Below, piece after piece: positions 25,304 through 33,567 of a stretch of 64,000 nt of DNA (position 1 is its first letter; each line of letters starts with the position of its first letter). Made by a program: the position numbers and the translations under genes. The notes below the pieces were generated by a model that was not told the origin of the DNA, did not search any database, and saw only the letters and a program-made list of their open reading frames with translations. The stretch is from Brevibacillus brevis (GTDB taxonomy: Bacteria; Bacillota; Bacilli; Brevibacillales; Brevibacillaceae), in NCBI RefSeq assembly GCF_022026395.1, contig NZ_CP041767.1, positions 5,748,001 through 5,812,000 on the forward strand. Direction: 5' to 3'.

Positions 25304-26332
25304 TTAGAATTTATCTGGTACTTGGCGAGTTCCCGCTACGATCTCATCGCTGATCGCTTTCACTTTATCCACGACTTCTTGTCCAATAAAAGCGTTCAGC
25401 GGCGTTTTACTTTCGTGCGTGACATAGGTTACGCCAACACCTTTTTCCTTCAAGCCGTACGCCACAACACCTGGTTTGAACGTTCCTTCTACAAAGGTCT
25501 TCACGGTTTCATAAGCTGCCGCGTCAGTCCCTTTCAATTGGGACAGAACAATATGCTCTGGGTCAATCGTGGTACGGTCAACGTCCTGACCTGCTGTGAA
25601 GAAGCCTTTTTCCTTCGCTGCTTCGAAAACGCCGAGATCGCCTACTGCTGCTGCACCGTTAATGAAGTCAGCGCCTTTGGAAGCTTGGAGCAAAGCCAAT
25701 TCCTTCGCTTTTGCCGGGTCAGTGAAGCTTCCTACATAGTTGACCATCAGCTCTGCTTTTGGATTCGTCGCTTTCAAGCCCTCTCCGAAGCCAACTGTCC
25801 ATTTTTTCAACTGCGGAATATCAAGAGCGACAACCATACCTACTTTGTTCGTTTTCGTTGCCAAGCCTGCTGCTGCTCCCACCAGGTAAGCCGCCTCCTG
25901 CTCGCGGAAAGTAACACTGCGTACGTTTGGCAAATCTACTACGGTATCAATAATCGCAAAATTACGGTCAGGATTTTCGGTAGCTACTTTTTTCAATGCA
26001 TCCTCTGATGTAAAGGAGGAAGTGATGATCAAATCATAATTTTCTGCAACAGCTACACGCAGATTTTCTTCAATCGCTCCATGGTCCGTAGATTCGATCG
26101 TTTTCACTTCTGCGCCCAGCTCTTGTGCGGCTTTCTTTGCCCCTTCATCCATTTGTTGGAAGAACGGATTCACACCGATTTTCTCGGGCAAAATCAAGGC
26201 AATTCGCTTTTTGGCCGCTCCCTCTTGTCCTGCTGCTTGTCCTCCTGGCTGATCTGCAGGTGCGCTGGTTCCAGTCGAGCACCCTGTTGCCAATACTGCG
26301 AATGTCGTTAATGCCAGCAATAACTTCTTCAT
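25304..26332 (-). CDS. bmpA: Nucleoside-binding lipoprotein (BmpA family)
   Basis: About 342 residues; lipoprotein signal with lipobox LATGC (Cys about 18). The mature protein has the BMP/PnrA fold: RIALILPEKIGVNPFFQQMDEG, ENYDLIITSSFTSEDALKKVA, REQEAAYLVGAAAGLATK, VDLPNVRSVTF and NGAAAVGDLGVFEAAKEKG. It captures nucleosides outside the membrane. First gene of a six-gene operon whose last product splits nucleosides. Confidence 0.9.
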   Translation of the reverse strand: MKKLLLALTTFAVLATGCSTGTSAPADQPGGQAAGQEGAAKKRIALILPEKIGVNPFFQQMDEGAKKAAQELGAEVKTIESTDHGAIEENLRVAVAENYDLIITSSFTSEDALKKVATENPDRNFAIIDTVVDLPNVRSVTFREQEAAYLVGAAAGLATKTNKVGMVVALDIPQLKKWTVGFGEGLKATNPKAELMVNYVGSFTDPAKAKELALLQASKGADFINGAAAVGDLGVFEAAKEKGFFTAGQDVDRTTIDPEHIVLSQLKGTDAAAYETVKTFVEGTFKPGVVAYGLKEKGVGVTYVTHESKTPLNAFIGQEVVDKVKAISDEIVAGTRQVPDKF

Positions 26333-26377
26333 GATGTATCTCTCCCTATCCGAACTTTACGTTTTTCTTTATCCTAT

Positions 26378-26411
26378 TAGGTAATGTACGGCTTTTTACC
26401 TATTTTTTCAA
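26378..26411 (-). promoter_or_regulatory. bmpA promoter with inverted-repeat operator
   Basis: Minus strand TTGAAA (26411-26406), 17 bp, TACATT (26388-26383). A TAGGTAA...TTACCTA inverted repeat with 11-bp spacing (26402-26396 and 26384-26378) covers the spacer and -10, the position of a repressor site. Confidence 0.55.
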
Positions 26412-26455
26412 TACTATTTACGAATATTATCTTATAAAATTAATTTATCGTTCGT

Positions 26456-26686
26456 TTATTCCCCCTCCCCATTTACAAATACACAAAAAAACTCTTCCCG
26501 GAGGAAGAGTTTGCGTACGTAGCCGTTCTCTTCCTCATCTGTCAAAACCATGGTACAGGTTTTGCAGGAATTGGCACCTTTCTGTTCATGCATAGACATG
26601 ATCAGTGGTTGCCGGGCATCATCGGGCCAGTCCCTCCGCCGCTCTTGATAAGGTAGGTGAATATATTCAGTTACAATGGAATTCAT
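26456..26686 (-). CDS. Small hypothetical protein with CxxC
   Basis: A possible 76-residue acidic protein containing SCKTCTMVLTDEEENGYV, a CxxC pair that could bind metal. No recognisable family and no convincing ribosome-binding site. The ATG at 26686 coincides with a promoter-like TTGCAT-N16-TAGAAT on the same strand, which argues that a shorter form, or nothing, is translated. Confidence 0.3.
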   Translation of the reverse strand: MNSIVTEYIHLPYQERRRDWPDDARQPLIMSMHEQKGANSCKTCTMVLTDEEENGYVRKLFLREEFFCVFVNGEGE

Positions 26687-26806
26687 TCTAGCAGAACGGT
26701 TCGAAAATGCAATTCTTTTTTCTCAATTCCAAACACTTCTAAAAGTAAATCGAAGTTTAAAAAGTCGTCTTTTCAGCACCGTTTAACTTGGCGAGAAGCA
26801 CAGCCT

Positions 26807-28282
26807 CTAATTTACGTGAAAGGTTTGCTGGAGGCGATGCGACAACGTATTCAACTCGCCCAGCTCTTCCGTAATCTCACGCACTTTTTGATGCTGGTTT
26901 TCTGCTGTCGCAAACAGCTCTTCTAGATTGGCTACCGATTCCTCGGTTACCGCTGTAATGGTCGACATCTCGATGGCAACTTCGCCGGAACGCACTTTTA
27001 CCCGGTCCATGCTGGAGCTTACTTGATCAGCAGCTTCCAGGAAAGCCATCATCCCGGCACGCACTGCTTCGATGGAGGCCACTGTTTTTACGGCCAGCTC
27101 TTGGCCTTTTGCAACAGACACTTCCCCATTGCTCATATGCTGCACCGCATTCTCACTTTCCTGGTGGAGTGACTTGAGAATGTCGGTAATTTCCTGCGTA
27201 GCTGTCGCGCTTTGTTCTGCCAGCTTGCGTACCTCATCCGCTACAACAGCAAATCCCCGACCATGCTCGCCTGCACGCGCCGATTCAATCGCTGCATTCA
27301 GTGCCAAGAGATTCGTTTGTGTCGCGATCTGATTAATAGCGCCGACAATTTCCTCTACGCGATTCGCCTGCCGATTGAGCTGGTGAATCGTTGAGGCTGC
27401 TACATTGACTGCCTGTACAATTTGCTCCATCTGCGAGGACAGCTCGTTCATCATCTGAACACTTTCTGTCAGACGACGGTTATTTTGTTGCGATTCTGTT
27501 TTCATTGCGTTGGTCTGTGTTGTGACCGCCTCGATTTCCTGATCGATGGATTGAACCTCTTCTTCGATCTTCACCGTAGAATTCGCCTGCGATTCCATAC
27601 CGACGGCGACTTCCTTGAAGGCTACCATCATTTCATCTGTATTGCGCTTCGTACCTTCCGCATGCTCATGCACATGATCGCTGGTACGATCCAGCTGCTC
27701 GGTCATTTGCTGGATGTTCAAAAGCATTTCTCCCAGACGGCGCTCCTTCTCTTCCGCTTCCTGCCTTGCGTCGTGCGCTTTTTGCAGGGAGGCTTGTCCG
27801 GCGAGACACAGATACGTGACGGCTCCCATCATCATGAGAAGCGTGACAATACGCATAAGCAAATTGAGCTCCGAAAAATCACCATCGAAGATCTGGTAGG
27901 TTCCTGTGTAGAACCCGATAACCGTGACAATGATTTGGGTAATTCCCGCTGTTACGACCAGCTTCCAATCCAAATAGGCTGCCAAAAAGCCCATGACGAT
28001 AAAAGCGAGGAAGGTGATCTCCTGGTAATCGGTAAAGTGATCGAATGAAATCGCATAGAACATGAGTCCAATTGCTACCAGATAACGAATCACAAGACTA
28101 TCTTTGCGAATGAAATAATACGGCGAAACAATTAAAGTGACCAGCAATCCCAAGGACGTCACTTTCCAGAAGTTCACATCCACTTGGTAGGCAATGAGTC
28201 CCGCCATCCACAAATGATTCCATAGGATGAAAATCATAAAGCCTTCTTTGTCAGTCAAGGTATTGCGAATCAATTGAATCAT
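26807..28282 (-). CDS. Chemoreceptor with polytopic membrane N terminus
   Basis: About 491 residues. The first 180 residues hold about six closely spaced membrane helices rather than a Cache sensor, with no clear HAMP. The signalling domain (about 210-480) has the conserved tip IATQTNLLALNAAIESARAGEHGRGFAVVADEVRKLAEQ. It probably senses a membrane-associated or intracellular cue and reports to CheA. ATG 28282 has a GGGG-rich site upstream. Confidence 0.88.
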   Translation of the reverse strand: MIQLIRNTLTDKEGFMIFILWNHLWMAGLIAYQVDVNFWKVTSLGLLVTLIVSPYYFIRKDSLVIRYLVAIGLMFYAISFDHFTDYQEITFLAFIVMGFLAAYLDWKLVVTAGITQIIVTVIGFYTGTYQIFDGDFSELNLLMRIVTLLMMMGAVTYLCLAGQASLQKAHDARQEAEEKERRLGEMLLNIQQMTEQLDRTSDHVHEHAEGTKRNTDEMMVAFKEVAVGMESQANSTVKIEEEVQSIDQEIEAVTTQTNAMKTESQQNNRRLTESVQMMNELSSQMEQIVQAVNVAASTIHQLNRQANRVEEIVGAINQIATQTNLLALNAAIESARAGEHGRGFAVVADEVRKLAEQSATATQEITDILKSLHQESENAVQHMSNGEVSVAKGQELAVKTVASIEAVRAGMMAFLEAADQVSSSMDRVKVRSGEVAIEMSTITAVTEESVANLEELFATAENQHQKVREITEELGELNTLSHRLQQTFHVN

Positions 28283-28436
28283 AATTGCCCCCCTTTTCCT
28301 TATTACTTATGTATCGGATTCTTTCCCCATTATATAGCCAAACCTTTGCCAAATTTGTGAAAAAAGTGAGAACAGCCAAAAACAATTTCGAATAGGCTAT
28401 TACACAACTCACACGTACAGGAGGAAACGGAAAAAA

Positions 28437-29054
28437 GTGGAACTCAATCAATTGCCAGCTACTGTGCTGACACGTACGATCAGCCGTCCGAACACCACGA
28501 TTTACTATCCCCAATTGGCAGGCCTAGCCAACCAGCAAGCGGAAAAAGATATCAACCGGGCGATTTATCAAACGGTTCAAGGCTTAATTCATGAGCAACA
28601 ACGGGTCCAGGTACCGGGAAATACAGAAATGCAAGGAAGCTACGAAATCAAGACAAACGAACGCGGTATTTTCAGCGTCGTGTTGAGCAACTACGCCTAC
28701 ACACCGCAAATGGCTCACGGCATGACCTTCCTCGGGTCGATCACCGCAGATATCCAAACAGGCAAGCTGTATACGCTGCGTGAATTATTCAAGCCAGGAA
28801 GCGATTACGTCAAGGTAATTTCCGAAAACATCAAGCGTCAAATCAAAGAAAGAAACATCCCCACTCTTAATGGCTTTACTTCGATTAAGCCTGATCAAGA
28901 TTATTATCTCGCCGATAAAGCACTGGTCATTTACTTCCAGTTGTACGAAATTACTCCTTACTACGTCGGTTTCCCCATGTTCCCCATTTCGGTCTATGAA
29001 CTGGAGCCGATCATCAATGAAAAAGGGCCACTGAGTATCTTGTCCGCAGATTAA
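28437..29054 (+). CDS. DUF3298/RsiV-like domain protein
   Basis: A 205-residue protein without an obvious signal peptide, starting at GTG 28437 after AGGAGG. TISRPNTTIYYPQLAGLANQQAEKDIN followed by YEIKTNERGIFSVVLSNYAYTPQMAHGM and LYTLRELFKPGSDYVKVIS match the pattern of DUF4163-DUF3298 domains found in RsiV and PdaC. The domain binds or modifies lysozyme/peptidoglycan-related ligands in some homologues. Role here unknown. Confidence 0.65.
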   Translation: MELNQLPATVLTRTISRPNTTIYYPQLAGLANQQAEKDINRAIYQTVQGLIHEQQRVQVPGNTEMQGSYEIKTNERGIFSVVLSNYAYTPQMAHGMTFLGSITADIQTGKLYTLRELFKPGSDYVKVISENIKRQIKERNIPTLNGFTSIKPDQDYYLADKALVIYFQLYEITPYYVGFPMFPISVYELEPIINEKGPLSILSAD

Positions 29055-29260
29055 TGCACTGTACCGCCGTATTTTCCACCCAGGCGAGCGTCTTCTTCCA
29101 TGACACTCGCCTGATTCTATTTGTGTCAGAAAATCCATTATTTCGCCATCGAATAAACGTTTACTTATATGTCCGAAACTGCTAGTATGTTATTGTACAT
29201 ATTTACTTAAGCAATAAAGCTTACGATATATCGGACCAGCTTTCCTGGAGGTATATACTC

Positions 29261-29674
29261 ATGCATTATTATGGTCATCGAATTAGCCAAACCGCAAGAA
29301 TATTCAGTAAATCACTTAATGGGTCTTTGGCTCCCATGGGATTATACAGCTCGCAATGGGGTATTATCCTTTGCTTGCATTATCGTGAATCGCTCACCCA
29401 GGTTCAATTGAGCAATTACCTGAATGTGGAAGCGCCGACGATTACCCGGACTCTCACTCGATTGGAAGAGATGGGCTGGATCATTCGCTCAGAGGGTGAT
29501 GACAAGCGCGAGCGCTATGTGTCCTTGTCTCCACAAGCAATCGAACGGTTCCCGGAATGGCTGGAGGCTGCCAAAGAACAAGAGGAACTGGCACTCCGTG
29601 GCCTTGACGAAGCAGAACTTGCTATTTTTAACCGCGTATTGAAAAAAATGAACGATAATTTGCAGCCGTCGTAA
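29261..29674 (+). CDS. MarR-family transcriptional regulator
   Basis: A 137-residue winged-helix protein: LSNYLNVEAPTITRTLTRLEEMGWIIRSEGDDKRERYVSLSPQA gives the helix-turn-helix and the wing with its DxR motif. MarR proteins usually repress themselves and a neighbouring efflux or stress gene. No obvious target adjoins it. TGGAGG precedes the ATG. Confidence 0.9.
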   Translation: MHYYGHRISQTARIFSKSLNGSLAPMGLYSSQWGIILCLHYRESLTQVQLSNYLNVEAPTITRTLTRLEEMGWIIRSEGDDKRERYVSLSPQAIERFPEWLEAAKEQEELALRGLDEAELAIFNRVLKKMNDNLQPS

Positions 29675-29678
29675 CAAG

Positions 29679-29725
29679 TAAAAAATGACTTCGCCCAAAA
29701 GCAGTTTGGTGAAGTCATTTTTTGT
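29679..29725. terminator. Bidirectional terminator
   Basis: AAAAATGACTTC and GAAGTCATTTTT form a perfect 12-bp stem between the convergent MarR gene and the small-membrane-protein gene. Confidence 0.85.
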
Positions 29726-30003
29726 TAGCCATTTTTCCTTGTGCTATCGATGATGGTGTTGAGCTCTTGCTCCAATTGAATCAGTTCAAGCTGTATCTGT
29801 TGCTTTTGCAATTGTTTTTTCTGTTGCAGCATTTGTTTTTTCAAATCATTCGATTCTTTGTCATTTGCCTCTTTCCCTGTAGAAGAAGTATCCTGGTCCG
29901 GTTCTACCTGTCCAGTCGAGCCTATAGCAGCGAGGAAGGCACCCAGAACTGCGATCCACCCGCCTACCGCTACCAGCTCATTCGCCAGATTTTTGTCGAT
30001 CAT
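29725..30003 (-). CDS. Small membrane/coiled-coil protein
   Basis: 92 residues: one hydrophobic segment (about 8-28, VAVGGWIAVLGAFLAAIG), an acidic linker, then a Gln/Lys-rich coiled coil (about 55-85). Its ATG lies inside the end of the previous gene (26-bp overlap) with GGAGG nearby, so the pair is co-translated. Function unknown; a two-component membrane assembly with its neighbour is plausible. Confidence 0.6.
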   Translation of the reverse strand: MIDKNLANELVAVGGWIAVLGAFLAAIGSTGQVEPDQDTSSTGKEANDKESNDLKKQMLQQKKQLQKQQIQLELIQLEQELNTIIDSTRKNG

Positions 30004-30310
30004 CCTTCTTCCCTCCGTTTTTGCATGGCTTCTCCTGTAAATTCTTCTTTATATCTTGAACACTGTCGCGTAATTGGGCAATTTGCTCTTCAATTCGTTT
30101 GAATTGCTTATCTTCATCGTCGTCATTGCCATTCTTGTTCTTCCCATTGACTTGCTTGTTTAATTGAATGAGGGGCTGTATCAACTTTTCATTGTCGCAG
30201 GCAGGCTTTTGACTTAATCTGGTTGTTTTATCAATGGCGAGTATGACAAAACCAATGGAAATTATCCAAAGTGCAATTACAGCGGTATCGTCATCATCAC
30301 AAAAAAACAT
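29978..30310 (-). CDS. Small membrane/coiled-coil protein, partner
   Basis: 110 residues: MFFCDDDDTAV then a membrane helix (about 9-27), an Asn/Lys/Asp-rich linker and a predicted coiled coil (RIEEQIAQLRDSVQDIKKNL). GGGAGG precedes the ATG. Same layout as the overlapping downstream gene, suggesting ancient duplication or partners in one complex. No family recognised. Confidence 0.6.
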   Translation of the reverse strand: MFFCDDDDTAVIALWIISIGFVILAIDKTTRLSQKPACDNEKLIQPLIQLNKQVNGKNKNGNDDDEDKQFKRIEEQIAQLRDSVQDIKKNLQEKPCKNGGKKDDRQKSGE

Positions 30311-30429
30311 AGATACCTCCCTGCCAACAAAAGGTCGTGGTTTGATTATTGGCCCTTCTATACAATACGCTTCTGCCTAATTCCTCGTGACATATCGAGA
30401 TCATTACTTTCCCGATACTGCTTCCTCAT

Positions 30430-30476
30430 GAAAAAAGGCTCCCACCAAGCACAAGCGTGCCCGGCAAGAAGCCTAT
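30430..30476 (-). terminator. Terminator after the FAD dehydrogenase
   Basis: Minus strand AGGCT...AGCC closing an inner GCAC/GTGC stem, then TTTTTT. Imperfect but positioned just past the stop codon. Confidence 0.6.
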
Positions 30477-30494
30477 TTGATAAGATCGTATTCG

Positions 30495-31928
30495 TTATTG
30501 CATGCGCTTCGCGATATTGCGAGCCATCCAGACCCCAGCAGCTCCGGCCTGAGCCAGACCACGCGTAATTCCTGCACCATCCCCGCCACAGAACAATCCC
30601 TTGATTTCTGTTTCGAATTCCTCAGTCAGTTTTGGACGAGCTGAGTAGAATTTCGCTTCCACTCCGTAGAACAACGTGTGTTCGGAGGCGATCCCCGGTG
30701 TTACCTTGTCCAGTGCCTCTACCATCTCGATCAAACTTTTCATCGTGTTGTAAGGCAACACGAGTCCCAGGTCACCCGGTACCGCTTCCTTCAAAGTAGG
30801 CTCCAGGAAGCCTTCCTTAATACGCGACTCAGTAGAACGGCGACCACGCAAAATATCGCCGTACTTTTGCACGATGACCCCACCGTTTGACAGATCATTT
30901 GCTCGCTTGCAAATTTCTCTTGCGTACTCATTCGGCTTGTCAAACGGCTCTGTAAACGTATGTGATACCAAGAGTGCAAAGTTCGTATTCATCGAGCCCA
31001 GCGCTGGGTCTTTGTAAGAGTGCCCGTTTGCCGCCATCACTCCACTGTGGTTTTCCACGACCACGTGGCCTGATGGATTACTGCAGAACGTCCGTACACG
31101 CGTTCCAACAGATGTATTGAAAATGAATTTTCCTTCGTACAGGTGCTCATTGATTTCGCGCATGACGACATCGGACGTCTCCACACGTACGCCTACGTCG
31201 ACTTGATTGTTGTACATTTTCAGGCGGCGCTTTTTCAGAATATCCGTCAACCATGCGGAGCCGTCCCGGCCTGGTCCGATTACCACGTAATCAGCTTCAT
31301 ACTCTTGTCCGTTTTTCAAGACGACACCTCTTACCTGATGTCCGTCTGCTTCTTTCACCGTAATGATGTCCGCGACCTCTGTCTTGAACATCATGTCGAT
31401 ATGCTTTTTCAAATGCTCGAAGATCGACTGGAGAATCTCCAGGTTTTGCTCCGTTCCCAAGTGACGCACCTGCGCTCGCAACAGCTTGAGTCCTGCTGCA
31501 TAGCCGCGCTGCTCGATGCTCTTGATCGTCTCTGTGGTCGGGTCCGTAATCGATTGCGTTGCCCCATGCTCCAAATTGATTTCATCTACGTATTTAATCA
31601 GCCCAAGTACAGTGGAAGGGCTGAGATAGTCTGTCATCCAACCGCCAAATTCGGTGGTGATGTTAAATTTCCCATCGCTATAGGCGCCTGCTCCACCAAA
31701 ACCACTGGTAATCGAACAGGCCGGCAAACAGCCTGCGAAATCTTTTTTTCCTGCTGGCGGCGGGCAGAGCTTGATCTTTTCTTCCAAGATCGGACAGCGT
31801 CTGCTATAGATGTCATGCCCTTTATCAATCAACAGCACCTTGGCATTCGGTGCTTTGCGCATTACCTCGTAGCATGTAAAAATCCCTGCTGGTCCTGCTC
31901 CTACAACGATTACATCATACTTATTCAT
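30495..31928 (-). CDS. FAD-dependent dehydrogenase under purine riboswitch control
   Basis: About 477 residues. The Rossmann dinucleotide motif VIVVGAGPAGIFTCYEV is at 6-22. A cysteine-bearing segment RRCPILEEKIKLCPPPAGKKDFAGCLPACS (about 43-72) precedes GFGGAGAYSDGKF. The C-terminal FAD motif is GLFCGGDGAGITRGLAQA. It resembles the uncharacterised FAD-dependent dehydrogenases of COG2509, whose substrate is not known. Its leader carries a guanine-class riboswitch and terminator, so a role in purine metabolism or in growth on purines is likely. SD GGAGGGA precedes the ATG. Confidence 0.88.
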   Translation of the reverse strand: MNKYDVIVVGAGPAGIFTCYEVMRKAPNAKVLLIDKGHDIYSRRCPILEEKIKLCPPPAGKKDFAGCLPACSITSGFGGAGAYSDGKFNITTEFGGWMTDYLSPSTVLGLIKYVDEINLEHGATQSITDPTTETIKSIEQRGYAAGLKLLRAQVRHLGTEQNLEILQSIFEHLKKHIDMMFKTEVADIITVKEADGHQVRGVVLKNGQEYEADYVVIGPGRDGSAWLTDILKKRRLKMYNNQVDVGVRVETSDVVMREINEHLYEGKFIFNTSVGTRVRTFCSNPSGHVVVENHSGVMAANGHSYKDPALGSMNTNFALLVSHTFTEPFDKPNEYAREICKRANDLSNGGVIVQKYGDILRGRRSTESRIKEGFLEPTLKEAVPGDLGLVLPYNTMKSLIEMVEALDKVTPGIASEHTLFYGVEAKFYSARPKLTEEFETEIKGLFCGGDGAGITRGLAQAGAAGVWMARNIAKRMQ

Positions 31929-31952
31929 GACGTTCCCTCCCCGAAAAAATGC

Positions 31953-32013
31953 AAAAAATTCCCGGCCGACGAATAGGGTATACCAAAACTGCCCTATTCG
32001 TAGCCGGGAATTT
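31953..32013 (-). terminator. Purine riboswitch terminator
   Basis: A roughly 20-bp hairpin: AATTCCCGGCTACGAATAGGG pairs with CCCTATTCGTCGGCCGGGAATT (each arm overlapping the other's limits), then TTTTT. Its 5' arm is the 3' part of the aptamer (P3/P1), the classic mutually exclusive arrangement for a purine-induced OFF switch. Confidence 0.88.
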
Positions 32014-32064
32014 ACGGTTCCCTGTAGAGACCCTCAAACCATATTTCTGAGGATATACGAATAC
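31997..32064 (-). ncRNA. Purine riboswitch, guanine/xanthine class
   Basis: On minus: P1 ATTCGTA...TACGAAT, the TATATCC entry, ATATGG, GGGTCTCTACAGG, the conserved ACCGTAAATT and GGCTACG. The specificity position before TACG is C, as in guanine-type aptamers (U in adenine ones). High ligand is expected to favour the terminator. Confidence 0.92.
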
Positions 32065-32114
32065 AAATCACTATTTCATTCGTCAAGCCTGTGTTGTTCT
32101 TCACAACAATATGT

Positions 32115-32143
32115 ATAGTAGCTTATAAGGTGAATCAAGTCAA
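32115..32143 (-). promoter_or_regulatory. Promoter of the riboswitch-dehydrogenase unit
   Basis: Minus strand TTGACT (32143-32138), 17 bp, TACTAT (32120-32115), about 50 bp before the aptamer. Confidence 0.6.
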
Positions 32144-32379
32144 CCGAAGACAGCCCATTTATTCGTCTTTTAAAGTTATTTTTATCGTAAACATGCCTTT
32201 ACAATCTGTAAACACATCAAAATACGAATATTAAAAAGCGAACATTCGTTATTTCCGTTCATGACCCTCTTTGTCAGGAAGGAATCAAACAGAAATGGAT
32301 AGAATAGATAGAATTTTAAGAAATATCTACAGTTCTTCTTTTCATTCAAATCCAGTCCAAAAAAGGATGGGGCCTGTAC

Positions 32380-33567
32380 ATGCGGGATTATCGCTATTAT
32401 CAGTCTGCCTTTGCCGATGTTCCCAAGCCGTTCGCTTTCGTCGACCTAGATCTGCTGGAGGAAAATGCGGAGCAAATCAGTCTGCAAAGCAATGGAAAAC
32501 CCGTTCGAATCGCGAGCAAATCGATCCGAAGCGTTGCCATTCTCAAACATGTATTGCAGTTGGACGATGGCTTTCGTGGTCTCATGTGCTATTCCGCTCC
32601 TGAGGTGCTTCACCTGTGCGAGGCAGGCTTCGATGACCTGCTGCTTGGCTATCCGCTCTGGGAAAAAAGCTGGCTTTTGTCAATCGCCTCCGAGATTAAG
32701 AACGGACGCTCCATTACTTTGATGATCGACTCTCTCCCTCATGTCGAACAGCTCGAACAAATCGCCCGGGAAACGGGAACCAGACTGCCGGTCTGTCTCG
32801 ATATCGACATGTCGTCTGATGTGTTGGGGCTGCATTTTGGCGTCTGGCGCTCGCCACTTCGCTCTCTCGAGGCGTCCCTCTCCCTTGCCCAGCGCGTTGT
32901 TTCCTCCGATCATCTCTACCTGGATGGTGTCATGGGGTACGAGGCTCAAATTGCTGGCGTAGGCGATCGATACCCTCGTCAATTCCTGAAAAACAGCATT
33001 ATTCGTCTCCTCAAGCAATATTCCGTAAAAGAAGTAGCTACTCGACGTGCCACACTGGTGCATGCCATTCACGAGCTAGGCATTTCTCTCCGCTTCGTAA
33101 ACGGTGGAGGAACGGGCAGCTTGCATTTGACCGGGAAAGAAGACGCCGTTACAGAGGTTACAGCAGGCTCCGGATTTTTTTCGCCCGGGCTTTTTGACTA
33201 CTTTCAAGATTTTCGATTTCATCCTGCTGCCGGATTTGCCCTCGAGATTATCCGCAAGCCCGCAGCGCATATCTACACATGTGCCGGCGGGGGCTACATC
33301 GCCTCTGGTTCTGCTGGGCGTGACAGACTCCCCAAGCCTTACTTGCCAGCGGGAGCAAAGCTGTTTCTCAACGAAGGAGCAGGGGAAGTACAGACACCCA
33401 TCCACTATCAAGGCATGGAAACGCTGGAGCTGGGAGACCCGATCTTTTTTCGCCATGCCAAAGCTGGCGAGCTCTGCGAACGTTTTACCCGGCTGTATTG
33501 CATCTCTGGCGGGAAAATCATCGAGGAAGTGACCACCTATCGGGGGGATGGATTATGCTCACTGTAA
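32380..33567 (+). CDS. PLP-dependent alanine-racemase-fold enzyme (D-threonine aldolase/deaminase-like)
   Basis: About 395 residues. Fold-type III PLP enzyme: PFAFVDLDLLEENAE at the N terminus, and the Schiff-base lysine probably in RIASKSIRS (about residue 47). A C-terminal D-serine dehydratase-like domain contains GGGGYIASGSAG and DPIFFRHAKAGELCERF. Family members act on D-amino acids or amino alcohols. Its last 13 bp overlap the flavoprotein gene that follows, a pairing that suggests a two-step oxidation. Confidence 0.78.
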   Translation: MRDYRYYQSAFADVPKPFAFVDLDLLEENAEQISLQSNGKPVRIASKSIRSVAILKHVLQLDDGFRGLMCYSAPEVLHLCEAGFDDLLLGYPLWEKSWLLSIASEIKNGRSITLMIDSLPHVEQLEQIARETGTRLPVCLDIDMSSDVLGLHFGVWRSPLRSLEASLSLAQRVVSSDHLYLDGVMGYEAQIAGVGDRYPRQFLKNSIIRLLKQYSVKEVATRRATLVHAIHELGISLRFVNGGGTGSLHLTGKEDAVTEVTAGSGFFSPGLFDYFQDFRFHPAAGFALEIIRKPAAHIYTCAGGGYIASGSAGRDRLPKPYLPAGAKLFLNEGAGEVQTPIHYQGMETLELGDPIFFRHAKAGELCERFTRLYCISGGKIIEEVTTYRGDGLCSL

